Part shown: positions 11,935-25,351 of the stretch, in pieces
How positions within the stretch are numbered: the first letter of the stretch is position 1
How the letters are laid out: the number at the start of each line of letters is the position of its first letter
Assembly (NCBI GenBank): GCA_021904315.1
Contig: CM038920.1
Span: 19,344,001-19,408,000 of the forward strand
DNA from: Sphagnum magellanicum
Lineage: Eukaryota > Streptophyta > Sphagnopsida > Sphagnales > Sphagnaceae
Reading direction: 5' to 3'
Length of the DNA: 64,000 nt
Program-made: the position numbers and the translations under genes
Notes under the pieces: model-generated
Database searches by the model: none
What the model was told of the DNA's origin: nothing
The model's input: only the letters and a program-made list of their open reading frames with translations

Positions 11935-12720
11935 AAAAGGAGGATGCAGAAAACCCGCAGCAATGACGTGACCTCCCACGGACCCTAGCTCTCACAATCT
12001 ATTAATCCACCGCGATTGCACAGACACGTAGCCTCTCCTGACTCGGACTACCTTCCTGCCATCGCTCACTGATCCACTTGCAACTTCAAGACTAACAAAC
12101 CCAGCAATGCATTCACTCAACACAACGCACAGCTCTGGTCACACACTGCACACAGATGTTTCTGAGGAAAATGCTTGGATGTCATTCATGGATTGTATAT
12201 ACAGTCCGAGAGTGCAAACACTGCCCTCGAACACAATTTCTTACAAAAATAAGAGGCACTGATTGTCGCTTTAATTCTTCTTCTCTCCCTCTCTCTAAAC
12301 ATACAGCAGCAATGAGCTAGACCACACATCAGACGCAGTGGAAGATCACCATGATGGCCAAGACTCTCTGCTACCGAGCTACTACTCTCTCGTTCTACCA
12401 GCCTCTGCTATCCTCCTTAACAACCGAATTCTGATCCCCCTTTCCCAGTTCACCGTTGGCTTCCTCCAGAAGCTTCTTCCAATCTTCCAACGCCGTTCCA
12501 TTCCTTCCGCTCCGCCACCTTCATAAGTCAAGCTCCATCAATGCCAGCCACCATGCCCAATCTTACACACACCACACAACTTAGAAAACAAGTCAGCCAT
12601 GCATTTCCATGCAACAATGATGGGGCGCCGTCACCACAAAACGGTTTATGCAATTATGCCTAAAATCCAGGATTAGATCAGATTGCACAATAAGTAGATA
12701 GCCCCCCCTTTCACATTACA
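11927..12720 (-). repeat. 5' LTR of the gypsy element
   Basis: Begins TGTAATGTGAAAGG on the minus strand (plus-strand end 12720) and matches the 3' LTR over 794 bases. It should contain the element promoter, but I cannot place a TATA box with confidence. Confidence 0.93.
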
Positions 12721-12723
12721 CTT

Positions 12724-12942
12724 TCATTTATATTGTAAAATTTCTTCATACTTTTGCAATTGCTGCATCTTTTTTATGTCAAACAAAATATCATGTTCAT
12801 GGTGATTCAAAAGGTGTTTTTTCATGGAAGTAGATCCATGGCTATGGTTATATATTACACCAAGCCTTTCCATGCTTGTTTGGTAGACTACTTGATGTTT
12901 TGAAAGTTCTAGTTGACTTAAGTGAAAGCTAACCAACATCAC
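12724..12942 (-). pseudogene. Possible hAT-type BED zinc finger fragment
   Basis: The frame contains GVIYNHSHGSTSMKKHLLNHH, which resembles the second half of a BED zinc finger (a histidine pair after a SMKKHL helix) found at the start of many plant hAT transposases. The Cys pair expected upstream is not clear in frame. The gypsy element inserted a few bases beyond its stop. A chance resemblance is possible. Confidence 0.3.
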
Positions 12943-14350
12943 AAATGATGCACTTCATTTTTTGAATAATAGTTGCAGTAATTGTACTTGCTTGGTCATG
13001 GAGAACAAAAAATACCCACAAATGCATTTGATGAATGGAAAGGAATCCAAAACAATTGATTATTGGCAAGACCAACATATCTTACCTTCCATGTAGTTAA
13101 CTCTTCAACCCCTCAAGCACCTTGTCTCAACTTGCCACATGTTGCATTTCCTATGTGGCTTTAACAAATTCTATAATGACCACATGATCACTTATTTCAT
13201 CACAATGTAAATGTTGAATTTTGAAAACAAAGTGTCTTTTGTAGTAGCCCCAACAATTGTAAGGTTCAATTTTTAAAAAAGTTAGGGGATAGGCCATGCT
13301 TCAAACACAATACCCCCTTTATGTAGATTGTAACCACATGAAACTATGAATGGCAATGCAAAGGCAATGTGAAGGCAATGCCATAAGAAACTTTTTTTTG
13401 TTAAAACACATGTACCTCATTCAATGTTGAAGCAAAATTGGTTGCACAAATATATTGTAGCAATTTTGTGTAGCCACAAATGTTTTTGTGAAAGAAAGAA
13501 AAGAATTGTGTATTGTGGGTGCTTAATTTTAACATCCTCCCTAATGCCTTCAAAATCATGCCTTGACTTATTTCATCCACCACTTGCAACCTTGAATACT
13601 AGTATCATACATAGTATGGCAATGGACAGAATCTAAGTTGGTATGGTATGGGATGGAGGTCACAAACCTTAACTTCATGCCCATCACCATAACTATATAT
13701 TCACTAACTTAGTTGAATATGTTTTCATACTATTACTCATACCAATACCATATACCCAAGTTGGACCATTATATTAATGCAACATTGGTCCAAACTTTTA
13801 AATGGGCATAATTTATCCAATGCCTTTATGTTTGGCAAAAAAATTCCAAATTTGCAAAAATGAGTGTTTTTTGGATTTTTAATCACCATATTTCTAAATA
13901 TTTTATAAATATCATAGCAAATTATAATTAGGTTTTAGTAAGTAGCCAATGACTATGGAAGGATGCTTATTTATTTACAAGTTCTTATTTTTTTATGGCA
14001 AAACTTTTCGAAATCCAAGATGTATGATAGTCACACATTAGCAATTTGAAAACGCATGCACACATAGTCACTTAGATAGTGGAATGTCAAAAAGTTGAAA
14101 TAAGGAAACATTGATTTTGTTACACTAAGGTCAAGTTTTTGAAAATTCAAAAATAGTTAGAATTTCAACCAAGATGTTGAATTGAAAGTCCAAGTACCAT
14201 ATAATCAAGGATGAACAAAGGATAGATGTCATATTTAATTATAGTTCAAATTTATGAATTTATAATATTTGCTTGCAAAATATAAGTATAAATATTACAA
14301 GTCTAACTTGAAAAGGGAAGTATTTTGCATGCTTGAATTTTGTTTATGTA
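12943..14350. other. AT-rich spacer
   Basis: No coding frame with a recognisable motif on either strand and no clear repeat. Confidence 0.6.
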
Positions 14351-16020
14351 CACTACTACAAATCAAGGGTTTTATGTTAGTTTCCTTTTGACAAGTTATA
14401 GTCATATTTATGGTCATATTGGACACTAAACCAAAATGGTTTAATTACCAATCATTTAGGCTAAAAACTTGACTAAGTTTGTTTTGATTGAATTGTTAGA
14501 TGACATGTAGGTGTCCATTTTAATAGAGATGATAAAAATGATTAGTTGACATGGAAATTTTATTTTATTTTTAAAATTAAAATTTATTATTTACATAATA
14601 ATAATAAATTAATATTTAATTTTCTGTATTGAAGTATTAAGGAGTCGAAAATGCAATTGTGATCAACTTGTGACTCCAATGCACCAAAAAAATAAAAATT
14701 CCTTTTCAAATTAATTGTTGAACCTGCAACATATTTTCACGATGATGTATTCTCCCAACATATTTAAAGCAAAATTTGGACCATCACCTTCTTGATCACA
14801 ACCCAAATTTTTTGCCCTCCAACCACCATTTCATGTGGTAACAAAAATGTTATTGAAAATATATAAACACATTTCTTTTTTGAATATTGCACATTATAAA
14901 TTTTTACAAAATTATGTAATTGCATAATAAACTTGATTATATATGTATATCATTATTTAATCTATTTCATAAATTTAATTTCATAATCACCTTGAGGGTA
15001 AGTACAAGATATATGCCAAAATCATTATAATGATAGTCTATATGCATTTTCATATTTTTCATGATTATTTAATACATTTAAATACATCACACTTCTTTTC
15101 ATGCTCTAAATTATAATGTCTTTTAAATTCAAAATGTGAAATGTATTAAATTAATTAAATTTTTTATTTAATTCCAATTAAGTTATTCAAATATTCAGTT
15201 ATAAATATTAAAATGTTTAAATTAATCATATATTTCATGAATTGGGTAAAAAATCAGGAATAATAATTTTTGAAAATTTTAGTCTTAAAATTTTCATAAT
15301 GAAATGAATTTAATTTCTAAAATTATATAATTAAAATTCACACATCTTTAATTTATATATTTCATGAATTGGGTAGAAAACTAAGAATAATAATTTTGAT
15401 AAATTTTAATCCTAAAAAATTCGTAATGAAATGAATTTCATTTCTAAAATTATATAATTAAAATTCACACATCTTTAATTTATAAAATTAATTATTTTTT
15501 TCTATTATTTTAATTTTAAATTTTGCAAGCATTACATTAGTTCCAATTTCACATGTATATTAGGTTTTTTTTACTTTTTAATAATTTAAAATATAAAAGT
15601 TTAGTTTGATTTTCCATTTTTCATGTGTCATTTTCTTATATATTAGTAGTTGTTGCTTATTTTTATTGTTATATGAAGCATTACAAACAAACAATGACAA
15701 CGTGAAATTCATAATTATGGATTGTGAAAAAATACATAAATTCAAAAAATTTATGACTATTTTTAATCACAAGAGAAATGTCATAGTCCATGCCAAATGT
15801 TTATGATTCTTTAATCACTTACATAGTCCACATATGTATTGAATATTCCATATACACTTTGGCATGTTCAATTTTATTATAATGTCATTAGAAATTAATT
15901 ATATTAGACACACCCACTTTTTTTTAATATTGAAAATAGACATAATAATCATTATGGACAAGTATGGTTGATTCCATAGTCATCATAGTCAAAATGTAAA
16001 GCCATGTTTTTGTAATAGTG
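14351..16020. mobile_element. Non-autonomous CACTA (En/Spm) transposon, 1670 bp
   Basis: The left end reads CACTACTACAAATCAAGG and the right end, reverse complemented, reads CACTATTACAAAAACATGG, so the termini match over about 11 of the first 12 bases. A perfect 3-bp duplication GTA flanks it (14348-14350 and 16021-16023), as expected for the superfamily. Subterminal copies of TAGTCAT-like words lie near both ends. No transposase is encoded. The interior holds a 127-bp tandem duplication. Confidence 0.85.
15230..15483. repeat. 127-bp tandem duplication inside the CACTA element
   Basis: Two adjacent copies both starting atatttcatgaattgggta and ending in aattcacacatctttaattt, offset by 127 bases with scattered substitutions. 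Confidence 0.9.
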
Positions 16021-19000
16021 GTAACAATGGTGCTAGATTACAACAAATAAATTGGAAGTTACTTGGTTCATTCACATACATGATTTGAATTCTTGCTCAA
16101 TGAATGACCTTGAACATTTTGGTTACTTAACATGAGCCCAAAATGTTTTTGTCAATTTCTACAAATCTTTTGGATTCCATGAATTGTACAAATGATGGAA
16201 GAGACTTGTTGAAAGTATAACAACACGCTAACTTCTTGCATTACAAAAATTTATTGCAACATAATAAACAATGAACATTGAAAGAATAAAGCAATAACAA
16301 GCTTCTACAATTGATAATCCATCTTTGAAGCTACAAAAAAAGAACACAACAAAGACTCAAGAGGAATGATAAAAAAAACCTTTTGCAAAGGATTTCACAT
16401 ATGCCTCAAGCCTAAAAAAATTGAGACCTTAAAAAAATCATCATATGACCTTGCAAGCTTCTAGCTTAAGGTTATCATTTTGGCTGATGTGGTAACAATA
16501 TGTCTATTTTGGTCTACCTAGCACTTAAAGGACGGGAAGCATATGTTATATTCTTAAATATTAACTTTTAGTTTAGTCCCTACCATGTGGCAACACCTTA
16601 ATCAATGTTTGGTTCAAGGGTTTGATAAATTTGACCTAAGAGTAAAAATCCTCATTATTCAAAAACACCAAAGTAAATATTGTCATTTAAATTTTACTTC
16701 ACCTCAAATGATTAAAAACAATATAAATCAACAACTAAAGAACCTTCGAAATACCATCAAAACATGAATATTTTTTTAGTGTGAATTCTAAAACAATTTC
16801 ATTAACATTGCTTTTTAGCTCTCAGTAATGTCTCTAGGACCTTAAAGACCTATGCAAGCCATATATCTAGAAGATATATAAATGTTAAGCAACTTGAGGA
16901 TATTTGAATTCTTCTATGGGTGAACATTTATAATTTGTTCACTACATATACTACAAACTATTGGTAGAAGTTGGTGTAATCAATACGTTCACATTAGACC
17001 AAAGTTATTAATGAAAATTAGGTTCAAAATTATTTTTTTCATTTCATGAAACATTGATGTAATGAATGCAACTTTTCATAACTTTTGGTCAAGGTTTTTT
17101 CATTAAAAGTGTGCGCATAAAGTTATTGAAATACAATGACTAGATATATACAACAACATTAATTTTAGGTTTAAATGAAGTGGATCTTTTGTATGGAATG
17201 GTAACAAAGTCGCAAAGTGCATGTTGTTCTAAAAAATATCATCCTATATTTCATTACTTCATTCAAAACTTTTTGAAAGTAGTTTAGGCTTGCTATTAAT
17301 TGAAAGAGTGGACAATTGGTTACATACATGAAATGTCTTTTCAAAGGATTAGAAGTACACAACATCACCAAATATGATTACAACAAAGGGTGAGCACATG
17401 CTAAAGTGACTCACTATGTGCCAAAACAATTATCACCCAAAGTCCATTTCCTTTGTATGTTTTTTAGCCTTGGAAGGATTTAAAAGTTGAACAACATTCA
17501 ATCCATTCAATTCAAGTAATTTTTTTATCTACTATTTGGGCCCAACAAGAGATTTGTTTTTTTATACATGTATGCACAAACCCAACATAAAATGAATATT
17601 TTCCATATTGACATGGATTTCTGAAAAGACCCATATTTTTAACACAAACAAAAAAGATTAAAAAGTCCATTAGAACTAACTTACAATTAACATGTTACAA
17701 TAATTTTAAAATTCAATTTTATTTGAGTCCCTAAAAATCATAATATCAATCATTGGATCATTTTGAAATCCATATAAAAAGCCTAATGTCAAAATGAAAA
17801 ATCCATTCAATTCACAATATAAGTCCATAGATATTTTACTTTTGTATGTTACACATAATAAATAGTTGTCATATGCACACTCAAGTTAACAATCTCAAAG
17901 TAAATCCTTATTGAATTTTTTTCACATGTATAATACAAATTAACCATTGCATTTATACTCATATGAAAAAAATTATCAATGTGATGCTAATAATAAGACA
18001 CCTTAGCTTGCATCAACTCCAAAATATCATTGAATCATATTGAACATATGAATGATTTGGATTTAAATTTGATAATGATTTTTGTTTATCTGTATATATT
18101 TGTGTGTGTGTGTGTAAAATTTTAATTATTGAATCAATGAAGTTAAATAGAATTATGAAAATAATATTCATTTAAGATTGAAATATGTTGAATTTGCATT
18201 AGTAGTTGCAACATATGAAAATAAACCCATATTTATAATTTACATTGTAAATGACCTTATGTTAAAGGATAGATACTAATTAGGTATACTTGACATATGT
18301 ATGTCAATTTTTACAAGTGTATGTGTTATGCTCATGTTCACAATGGTTAGATTCATATTTTGCCATGCCTTCCAAATGATCAAATGTCATAATGTCACAC
18401 ATTCATAGTTTCACACATTTGGACATTTGGAGAAATGTTTCAAGATTTTAGCAATGTAGCAAGGTACTATTTACTCTCCACTCATGTACCATAATGTTGA
18501 AAATTTTGAAGTTAAATTTTTTGAGGTAGCAATGTGGCCTCAATCAAGATTTGTCACATCTAAATGTTCTCCCCCTCCCCACCCATAAACAAGAAAAAAT
18601 TAATGTGACAATGTAGGATGGGATTTTGGTGATCGTCATTGTGAAAATTCTAGAACCATTATGGATTATAATTCATCATAGATCAAATTTCATTTAAAAA
18701 TCATTTCTTGTTTTTTTTTGTAGCTTTTCAATGTTTTTGTCTGTTTGTATCTTGTTGCTTATCTCACACCCTTTTAAATTTTTTTTCTTGGGGTTTATTT
18801 GTATCTTATTGTGAACTTATTTAAAGAATTAGACTTTTGTTGAAAAGAATGAAAAAAATAATTAATTGAAAAAAAAAATGATATATAGTGAAATTTATAG
18901 AATTTATCTTTTGAAAAGACAAAATTGATTACAACAAAATTATTATGTCCACAAAAAATACTTCAATCATTTTCACTAGTCATGCAAAGTAACGTGGAGC

Positions 19001-22000
19001 CCAAATGGATAATATAAAGTGAAAGTCAACTTAAATATCACCATTTGGGGTAATCATGATTGTGGTTGACTAATAAAAAAAACAATGAACAACAATCTTT
19101 TTTGAATTCATGCATTTTTCTTCTAAGGACTTTAAATATGTACATATTTTCATGTCCAAAGCAATTTATCAATGAATCCACTAAATTTGATTGTTCCAAA
19201 TATACATCCAAAATTTAGAGTTCAAAACGTTTAATAATTCCTACTTTTAATCACATATTTATTTGTATTTGAAACAAATTATTTTTTATTTATGTCCATA
19301 TTCATGGAAACAACAAATATAGTTCATGAAAGAAACTCAAAGTCACTAAATTATTTTGCACATTTGTGCATTAAGACCAAAATCTTGTCTAAGTGCAAGC
19401 ATGGAAAAATAGATAGCTCATTTGTCAATAAAAATTTAAAAAAAAAAAAAACCATTAAATAACTTGGATGTATCGCAAGGAAAAATATTATTTTATTATT
19501 GAAGAACCCCATATTAAAATATCTCTTTTACAAGATGGGTTGTAAATAAATGAAATATTGATTTCAAAAATATTCAAGTTAATGGAGGCTTCAAAACTAT
19601 TTATGTATTATCAATTTATGCATATTATAATCATAATATGTCAAACTTCTAATGCAATTTAGTAACTTTGAACACTATATTGACCAATTAGTTTGAAACT
19701 TACTTGTAAGTTATTTTGATCACTTTTTTTTTTCAAACTTTGTGTTCAACTTACTCAATAGAGAAACTAATGATTTCATATTTTTATTTGTAATTTAAAA
19801 AAATCTATTTTATAATTTTATAAGAAATTCTCATTTTAAAATCAGATTTCAGGCAAACTTTTTTTTATTTGTGGGTTTGACATGCTTTCACCTGTCTATA
19901 ACAAATATTTTTGAAACCCAGTTCAGTTTTTTCTTGCGCCCTTGGTGACACAAATAATGCATAGAAAAAAAAGAGATATATATATTAGACAAAACATCAT
20001 TTGAAAAGTTTTCTTTGGTTGTAACTTGTTCACACCAACCTCACAATCAATTGGAAATGAGGTGTGAAAATTCCAGATAATGTAATTCCTCATTTCATAT
20101 TTACAAGTATGCAAGGAACATGGTGAAAAAAACTCAATAGAAATACCAACATGAAGATTGCTACCATAACATAAGTTCAACTTCTCTAAAGATAAGATTT
20201 CATTATTTGGATAATATGGTTGCTAATTCCACAAATACATAACTTCCAAGGTCCAACCCCTCTACATGTTCTAATCAAACTTATTTCCCTAAATTGACAT
20301 GAATGAATATATGAATGTGTAGACTTTGTCTTCTTGGTTTACAAACTTACATTTCAATATTAGTTCTCTCAAGTGGGGGTTGGTTTATTGATAAAAAAGG
20401 AAATGGTCAAGGTGCATTAGAAAAACAATATTTTGAAACTAAAATGTAAGAGATATATAGATAGATAAGTATCTCACATTGTCATGGGAGGACTCTTCTT
20501 TTGCAACCATTCATGCATTGGTTTTTGTACTTATCAAAAGGTTTTGTTCTATTGAGACAAAAGCAAAAGCCTCATACTTGGAACAATAAAATGCCCCAAA
20601 CCTAGAAAATCCCATTTTCTAAAGAACACGGAAAAAGAATTCGTTGGGTAACTCGAGCATCTTTAGTGGAGGACCCACATCGTAGGACATGCATTTAAGA
20701 ATTCCTTGAGTAACTTGAGTGCCTTTAGAGGAGGACCCACATATCTTAGGCCATGCATTTTACGTGAGATAGGGTTGTCAAAAACGTGTCAACATGTATG
20801 CTCACACTTTCTCCCATTTTGCTCCTTGTTCATCACAAATTGGAAAGAGAAAGTCTCCCAATGGTCCACCCCAGTGAGGGATTGGAGACAACCAATAAGT
20901 AAGTAGTTGCAAACTTGTCATCTCATCCAAATCCTTGTTTCAAGTATTAAGGAATAATAAAAATAAGCCCAAAACCCAAATACCCATTCCAAGTGGTTGG
21001 ATTTCCTTCACCAAAATCCCAATCCATCATATTCTCTCCACATGTGTAGGGTCACAAACCTATGTAATAATAAGTAGTCCCAACTCTAGGGCTTTTGGTT
21101 TAGGCCTATTTTTGCATGATGGTAGTAGGGTCACAAATTGTAGTAGTGGGCCCCAATCACCTTTGTTTTCCTTAGGATAATTTCACTATAAATTAGGCTA
21201 CATATAAATATTTATGGCATGGAATAGGACACAAATAAATTAGGCTTCCATAAATACCACACTGGAAAACAAAACAAAATCTAACAAATTAATCATCCTA
21301 GACTTTTTGACACCTCTTATTGGCCTTGCCTACCAAGGCAAGGATATTGTGTCTAGATTCATTACAGAGTACAATAGCTTAAGGGACTTTCATCCCTAGG
21401 TAATAGGTCTATTTTTAAATGAGGATTTTTGAAAGATGATATTTTGGCTTGTGCTAAAACTTGAGATTAACTATAGAGTTATAATATCTTGAAGGATTTT
21501 GATTTCTTTTGAAAGAATTTTCAAGATTATATTTTTTTGCATCGTGAAATATTTGATTTTTTGCATCAAGGACCTCAAAAACCAATTAGCTATTCAAACC
21601 ATTGAAGGTAGTAAGGTTTAATGTGTAGAAACTCACTTGAAAATCCAAGGTAATGAAAAAAAGTTGGCAAATTGAATTAAGGAATTGAACTTGCTACTTT
21701 AGACTATTGATAAAGCAAGTGGAGGAGCTATTTGTTCCAATCCTTGAATTAGTTGCAAAATCTGAATGGGAACAAGAGGAGCACAATGGAAGGAAGGCCT
21801 TTAGTTGAAAACTTGTTGTGGTTGTTGAACTATTTGAGGTGAAATCAAGGCAAGTTCAATTAAATGGTAGATGTTTTTTGTTGGTGGTCATTAGTGGTTG
21901 TGTTGGAGGTGCATTGAACTTGTTGAATTTTCATGGAGTGCTTAAAGGCTTATCATGTTGAATTGTTTAGTGATGTGTTGGCCTAGAATTTCTTTGTTAC

Positions 22001-23087
22001 ATTTCAAGTTTTTTATCTATAATGAATCCTTCAAATGACAATATGCCATTACATTGATCTAGACATTGCAAACATATCTTAATTCAAAGAACAACTCCTT
22101 TTTTGAATTTTGTTCCAAGAATGTTTTCCCTTTTTAACAACTAGTCATTAGTTATTATGCACCTTTCTTTTGGTAATAATAGGACCTCACTAAGTGCATG
22201 AATAATTACCCTTTGGGTGGATGGCATTGCCTATAATTTCACTTAGAAACATCTATTTGGAAATATTACAAAATTGACTTTCATGTTTTAGTGCTAGAAA
22301 AATTTCAAGTAAAACATGCAAGTATCAAGTGAATGTTGTTGAAAGAATCTAACACAAACAATCCAATGTAAGAATGATATTTTTCATGATTAGATATAGA
22401 TGTCTATCATATTTTTGGAAAATAGTACTCTAAGTAAGTTTGGAAAATTCATTCCTCATTTAGTTGATCCCTTTATCTTCAATAAAATCAACAAATTTTA
22501 AAGTCTCATGGCCACCATGTGAGGTCTAGAGAATTATGGTGTTTTCCTTGGCACAATGCTTGTGATAACACTTATAAACAATAACACAATTCAAAATACA
22601 TCATTGTAGCCTACATTAAATACACAATTTTTGGTCAAAATTAATACAGTTTATTGTATTGCCAAGGATTATGAACTTGATATTGAAGCAAGGCATTTTA
22701 GAGGTGTGTCATTGATGTTTTTGGAGGAGTTAAGCAAATTTCTAAGAATTTTGATATTTAAATATAATTGCCCTAAAATCACCTAAATAGAGGAAACAAA
22801 TTCACTTTGTTTGTAACAATTGCTCCCCAATCACTAGCTGGGAGGTTGCTTTGATCGCAACAATATGAGTGACATTTTTGACATGACAACCCAATTAAAG
22901 GTGTATTGATGTGGACCACATCTCCACCAAATTTTTACATTATATAAGACTCTCTATTAATCATAAAACAAAACATTTTTAATTTCTATGTGAAGGGTAT
23001 GGTGTATGGTGTCCAATAGAAATAAATGTGTTAAAAACTTACTTTAGTTAAAGTGCATGATTCAAAAATTGAATATATTACATAAAA
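16021..23087. other. AT-rich spacer
   Basis: About 7 kb without a recognisable gene. It contains a short GT run near 18101-18115 and a local two-unit duplication at 20637-20765. The open frames are short and carry no motif I know. Confidence 0.6.
20637..20765. repeat. Two-unit ~63-bp tandem duplication
   Basis: Two adjacent units each contain gaattc, then gtaact, then gaggacccacat, and end in catgcattt. Confidence 0.8.
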
Positions 23088-23973
23088 TGTTGCAACCCCA
23101 CTTTGGGGCTAAGTGTGAGAATACAACTCACACTCTCAAAAGTGGGAAAATGGAGTCCTCTGGGACTCCCGAAAATTCAGAAGATGATTTGAGGGGTCAA
23201 ATCTCCTTGCATTGATGCGTTCTTTATATCAATGGAAAGGTCTTGAAACGTAAATGCCCAAAATGGCCTTGCATGGGCCATTTGGACATTTGCAGCCCAA
23301 GTTGTGGGCAAAAGAAGGGCCAGCAGTCAAACTGGCGGTTTGACTCCCGACCATTAAAAGTCGAGAATTGACCTCTTCCCGACGTCGCTTCAAGGAGTGC
23401 AACACAGCGTTGGAAAACTTTCAAAGTCAGGAATCGACCTCTTCCCGGTGTCGCCTCAAGGAGTGCGACATGACATTGGAAAGCTTTCGACAAGAACTAC
23501 AACTTTGATTTAAACCTCGTCCCAATCCGAGTTTGGGGCGAGGAATTATGAGCGTCTAAAGTCCCGGGACTCTAACTCGGGACAATTTTGAGACTCCAAC
23601 TTGGGAGTCCTGGGAAAAAGAGCCATTCAGATGTAGCCTCCGCGGTGAAACGCAGAAAATACTATATGGGGGAAGGTGGTGGCTTCCCCCGAGTCCGAGC
23701 CGTGGTGAGTCTTGTGTGTCAAAATGCCCGTGGCTTGTCCCAACACCCAAGGGTGTTCCCGAATGCTAATTAACCCTCTTGTGGTTGGTTTTGGATGTAG
23801 ATTCGAGCTTGATAATCTAGTCCTTCTTCCTAGTCTAATCTCGGGACTTCTAGCACACCCCTCTACCCCCTATTAGTGCTGGAAGTCGAGAGCGACCCTC
23901 AAGTCCCAACTTTTCGCAACTCGACATAGTTGGACCCTCAAGTGGGTTCAACAAGGGGCTTGGGAGTGCGTCA
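23088..23973. mobile_element. Solo LTR, 886 bp, with 5-bp target duplication
   Basis: A GC-richer block in AT-rich surroundings begins TGTTGCAACCCC and ends GTGCGTCA. The 5-bp sequence TAAAA lies immediately on both sides (23083-23087 and 23974-23978). TG...CA termini plus a 5-bp duplication and no internal coding region is the signature of an LTR left after recombination between two LTRs. It is unrelated in sequence to the LTRs at 4915 and 11927. It has an internal ~66-bp tandem duplication near 23360-23490. Confidence 0.8.
23360..23490. repeat. ~66-bp tandem duplication inside the solo LTR
   Basis: Two adjacent units share gacctcttcccg, then gtcgc, then tcaaggagtgc, followed by attggaaa or gttggaaa. 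Confidence 0.85.
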
Positions 23974-23978
23974 TAAAA

Positions 23979-25318
23979 GGCCATGACTTTTGCTATGAAG
24001 CTCTTTGCATGTCTGTAAAAAAAATTCAAAATTTGTCCATGAATATTTAGTTATTTCCATCAACAAAATGGCCTTTTAAAATTAATAAAAGTAAAACATC
24101 CATTTGTGGAAATACCTAATCTGATTAGCAAAGAACTTTCCACTATTGTACGATTTGTAAAATTTGAAAAGTTCTTTACATAAAATAATGAACCTTTCTT
24201 TCGAACTCATCCTTGGTTTATAATGAACTTGCCAATTTGGTTTTAGAAATTGATTTCAGAATAACTTATTTGTAGAAGATATGGTGGGGGTAAAAGCCAT
24301 TGCATAGTATAAATCCTAAAGTGAATTGGCTAGATCATTTGATTGGTCCCCATGCCACAATCTTTTGTTATTATTGATCAATTAAGTTATTTGAATGGTC
24401 CACTTGCTTTGTTATTAGTGGCCTCCCACTTTTTAAGGTCCCACTTTGAAGTTAATGGATGGGGCTTGAAATATGTAAATAAGTAGTAAGGGAGGTGAGA
24501 AAAGTTGATGTAGATTTCAATATTCAGTATGTGTGGGGATTCTTTAAAAATTCATAGAAAATCATATAGTGTATTACACTAAAAATATTTATAAAAAAAA
24601 TAGTTACAAATAAAACTTCAAATACTCAAGATGTGATTGTATAAGTACATGAGTGAAACTTGTACATAAGATTCAACCAAAAAATTACAAAAACCAAAGT
24701 CAAAACAAACATGGTCAAGAAATCTAGGAAGTAGAACTAAGAAACTTTTGACAACCAAAACCATTCAGATAAGTGATTGAAACCATTATACATGAAATTG
24801 AGCGTGCAAGTGAAAAACAATTATTTCTATGTGTAACAAAAAATTCAAAACCAGAACAAAAGGTGAAAATCAATTAAATTTTGAGTTTTTATGTGTGAGT
24901 GAAAGTTTAACACATACAAAAAACAATAAAAATCAATAAAACATTAATTCTATGTGTGATTAAATTTTTAATACATGCAACTAAATATTGAAAAATAAAT
25001 AAATAAATGTTCATAATGTATGTATTTAATTTCTTGTAGTTCAAAGACTTCTTAATTAAATTAACTTCAATAGCTGTATATTGTCTTTAAGGAACATGTA
25101 AAAAGTAAAATATTTAAGTTTGTTTTATCATGATCAAAGTCGATTTTGCATCCACTTCAACCAAAAGGGTGATACAACACTAGTGTTTCAACAAACATGA
25201 AAACAACTTATCATGTATATTGGAACAACCTCCTGAAAAGTGAAAGGATTAGTAGCATAGGATGTTTGATGTATCGATCCAGCGATGTTGCTGCTGCCTT
25301 AATCATGAAAAGTAGTAG
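23979..25318. other. AT-rich spacer upstream of makorin
   Basis: No gene recognised. The last few hundred bases should hold the makorin promoter if the gene was ever transcribed from here, but I see no convincing TATA box at a defined distance. Confidence 0.5.
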
Positions 25319-25351
25319 TAAGCAATAGGATCTGCAGAAGGTAAATTAGAG

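Larger units (their letters stand above)
4915..12720 (-). mobile_element. Nearly full-length Ty3/gypsy LTR retrotransposon
   Basis: Reading on the minus strand the order is 5' LTR (12720-11927), primer binding site, leader, Gag, protease, reverse transcriptase, RNase H, integrase, polypurine tract and 3' LTR (5708-4915). RT before integrase puts it in Ty3/gypsy. The two LTRs are both 794 bases with no indel between them and roughly 37-40 differences by eye (about 5 percent), mostly transitions, so the insertion is not recent. LTRs start TG and end CA. A 4-bp repeat CTTT flanks the element (4911-4914 and 12721-12724); a 5-bp duplication fits only with one mismatch. No chromodomain is visible at the integrase C-terminus. 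Internal lesions make autonomous movement unlikely. Confidence 0.95.

Noticed and set aside
18970-18985. CACTAGTCATG as left end of a CACTA element
   Set aside because: No partner right end; a single CACTA word is common.
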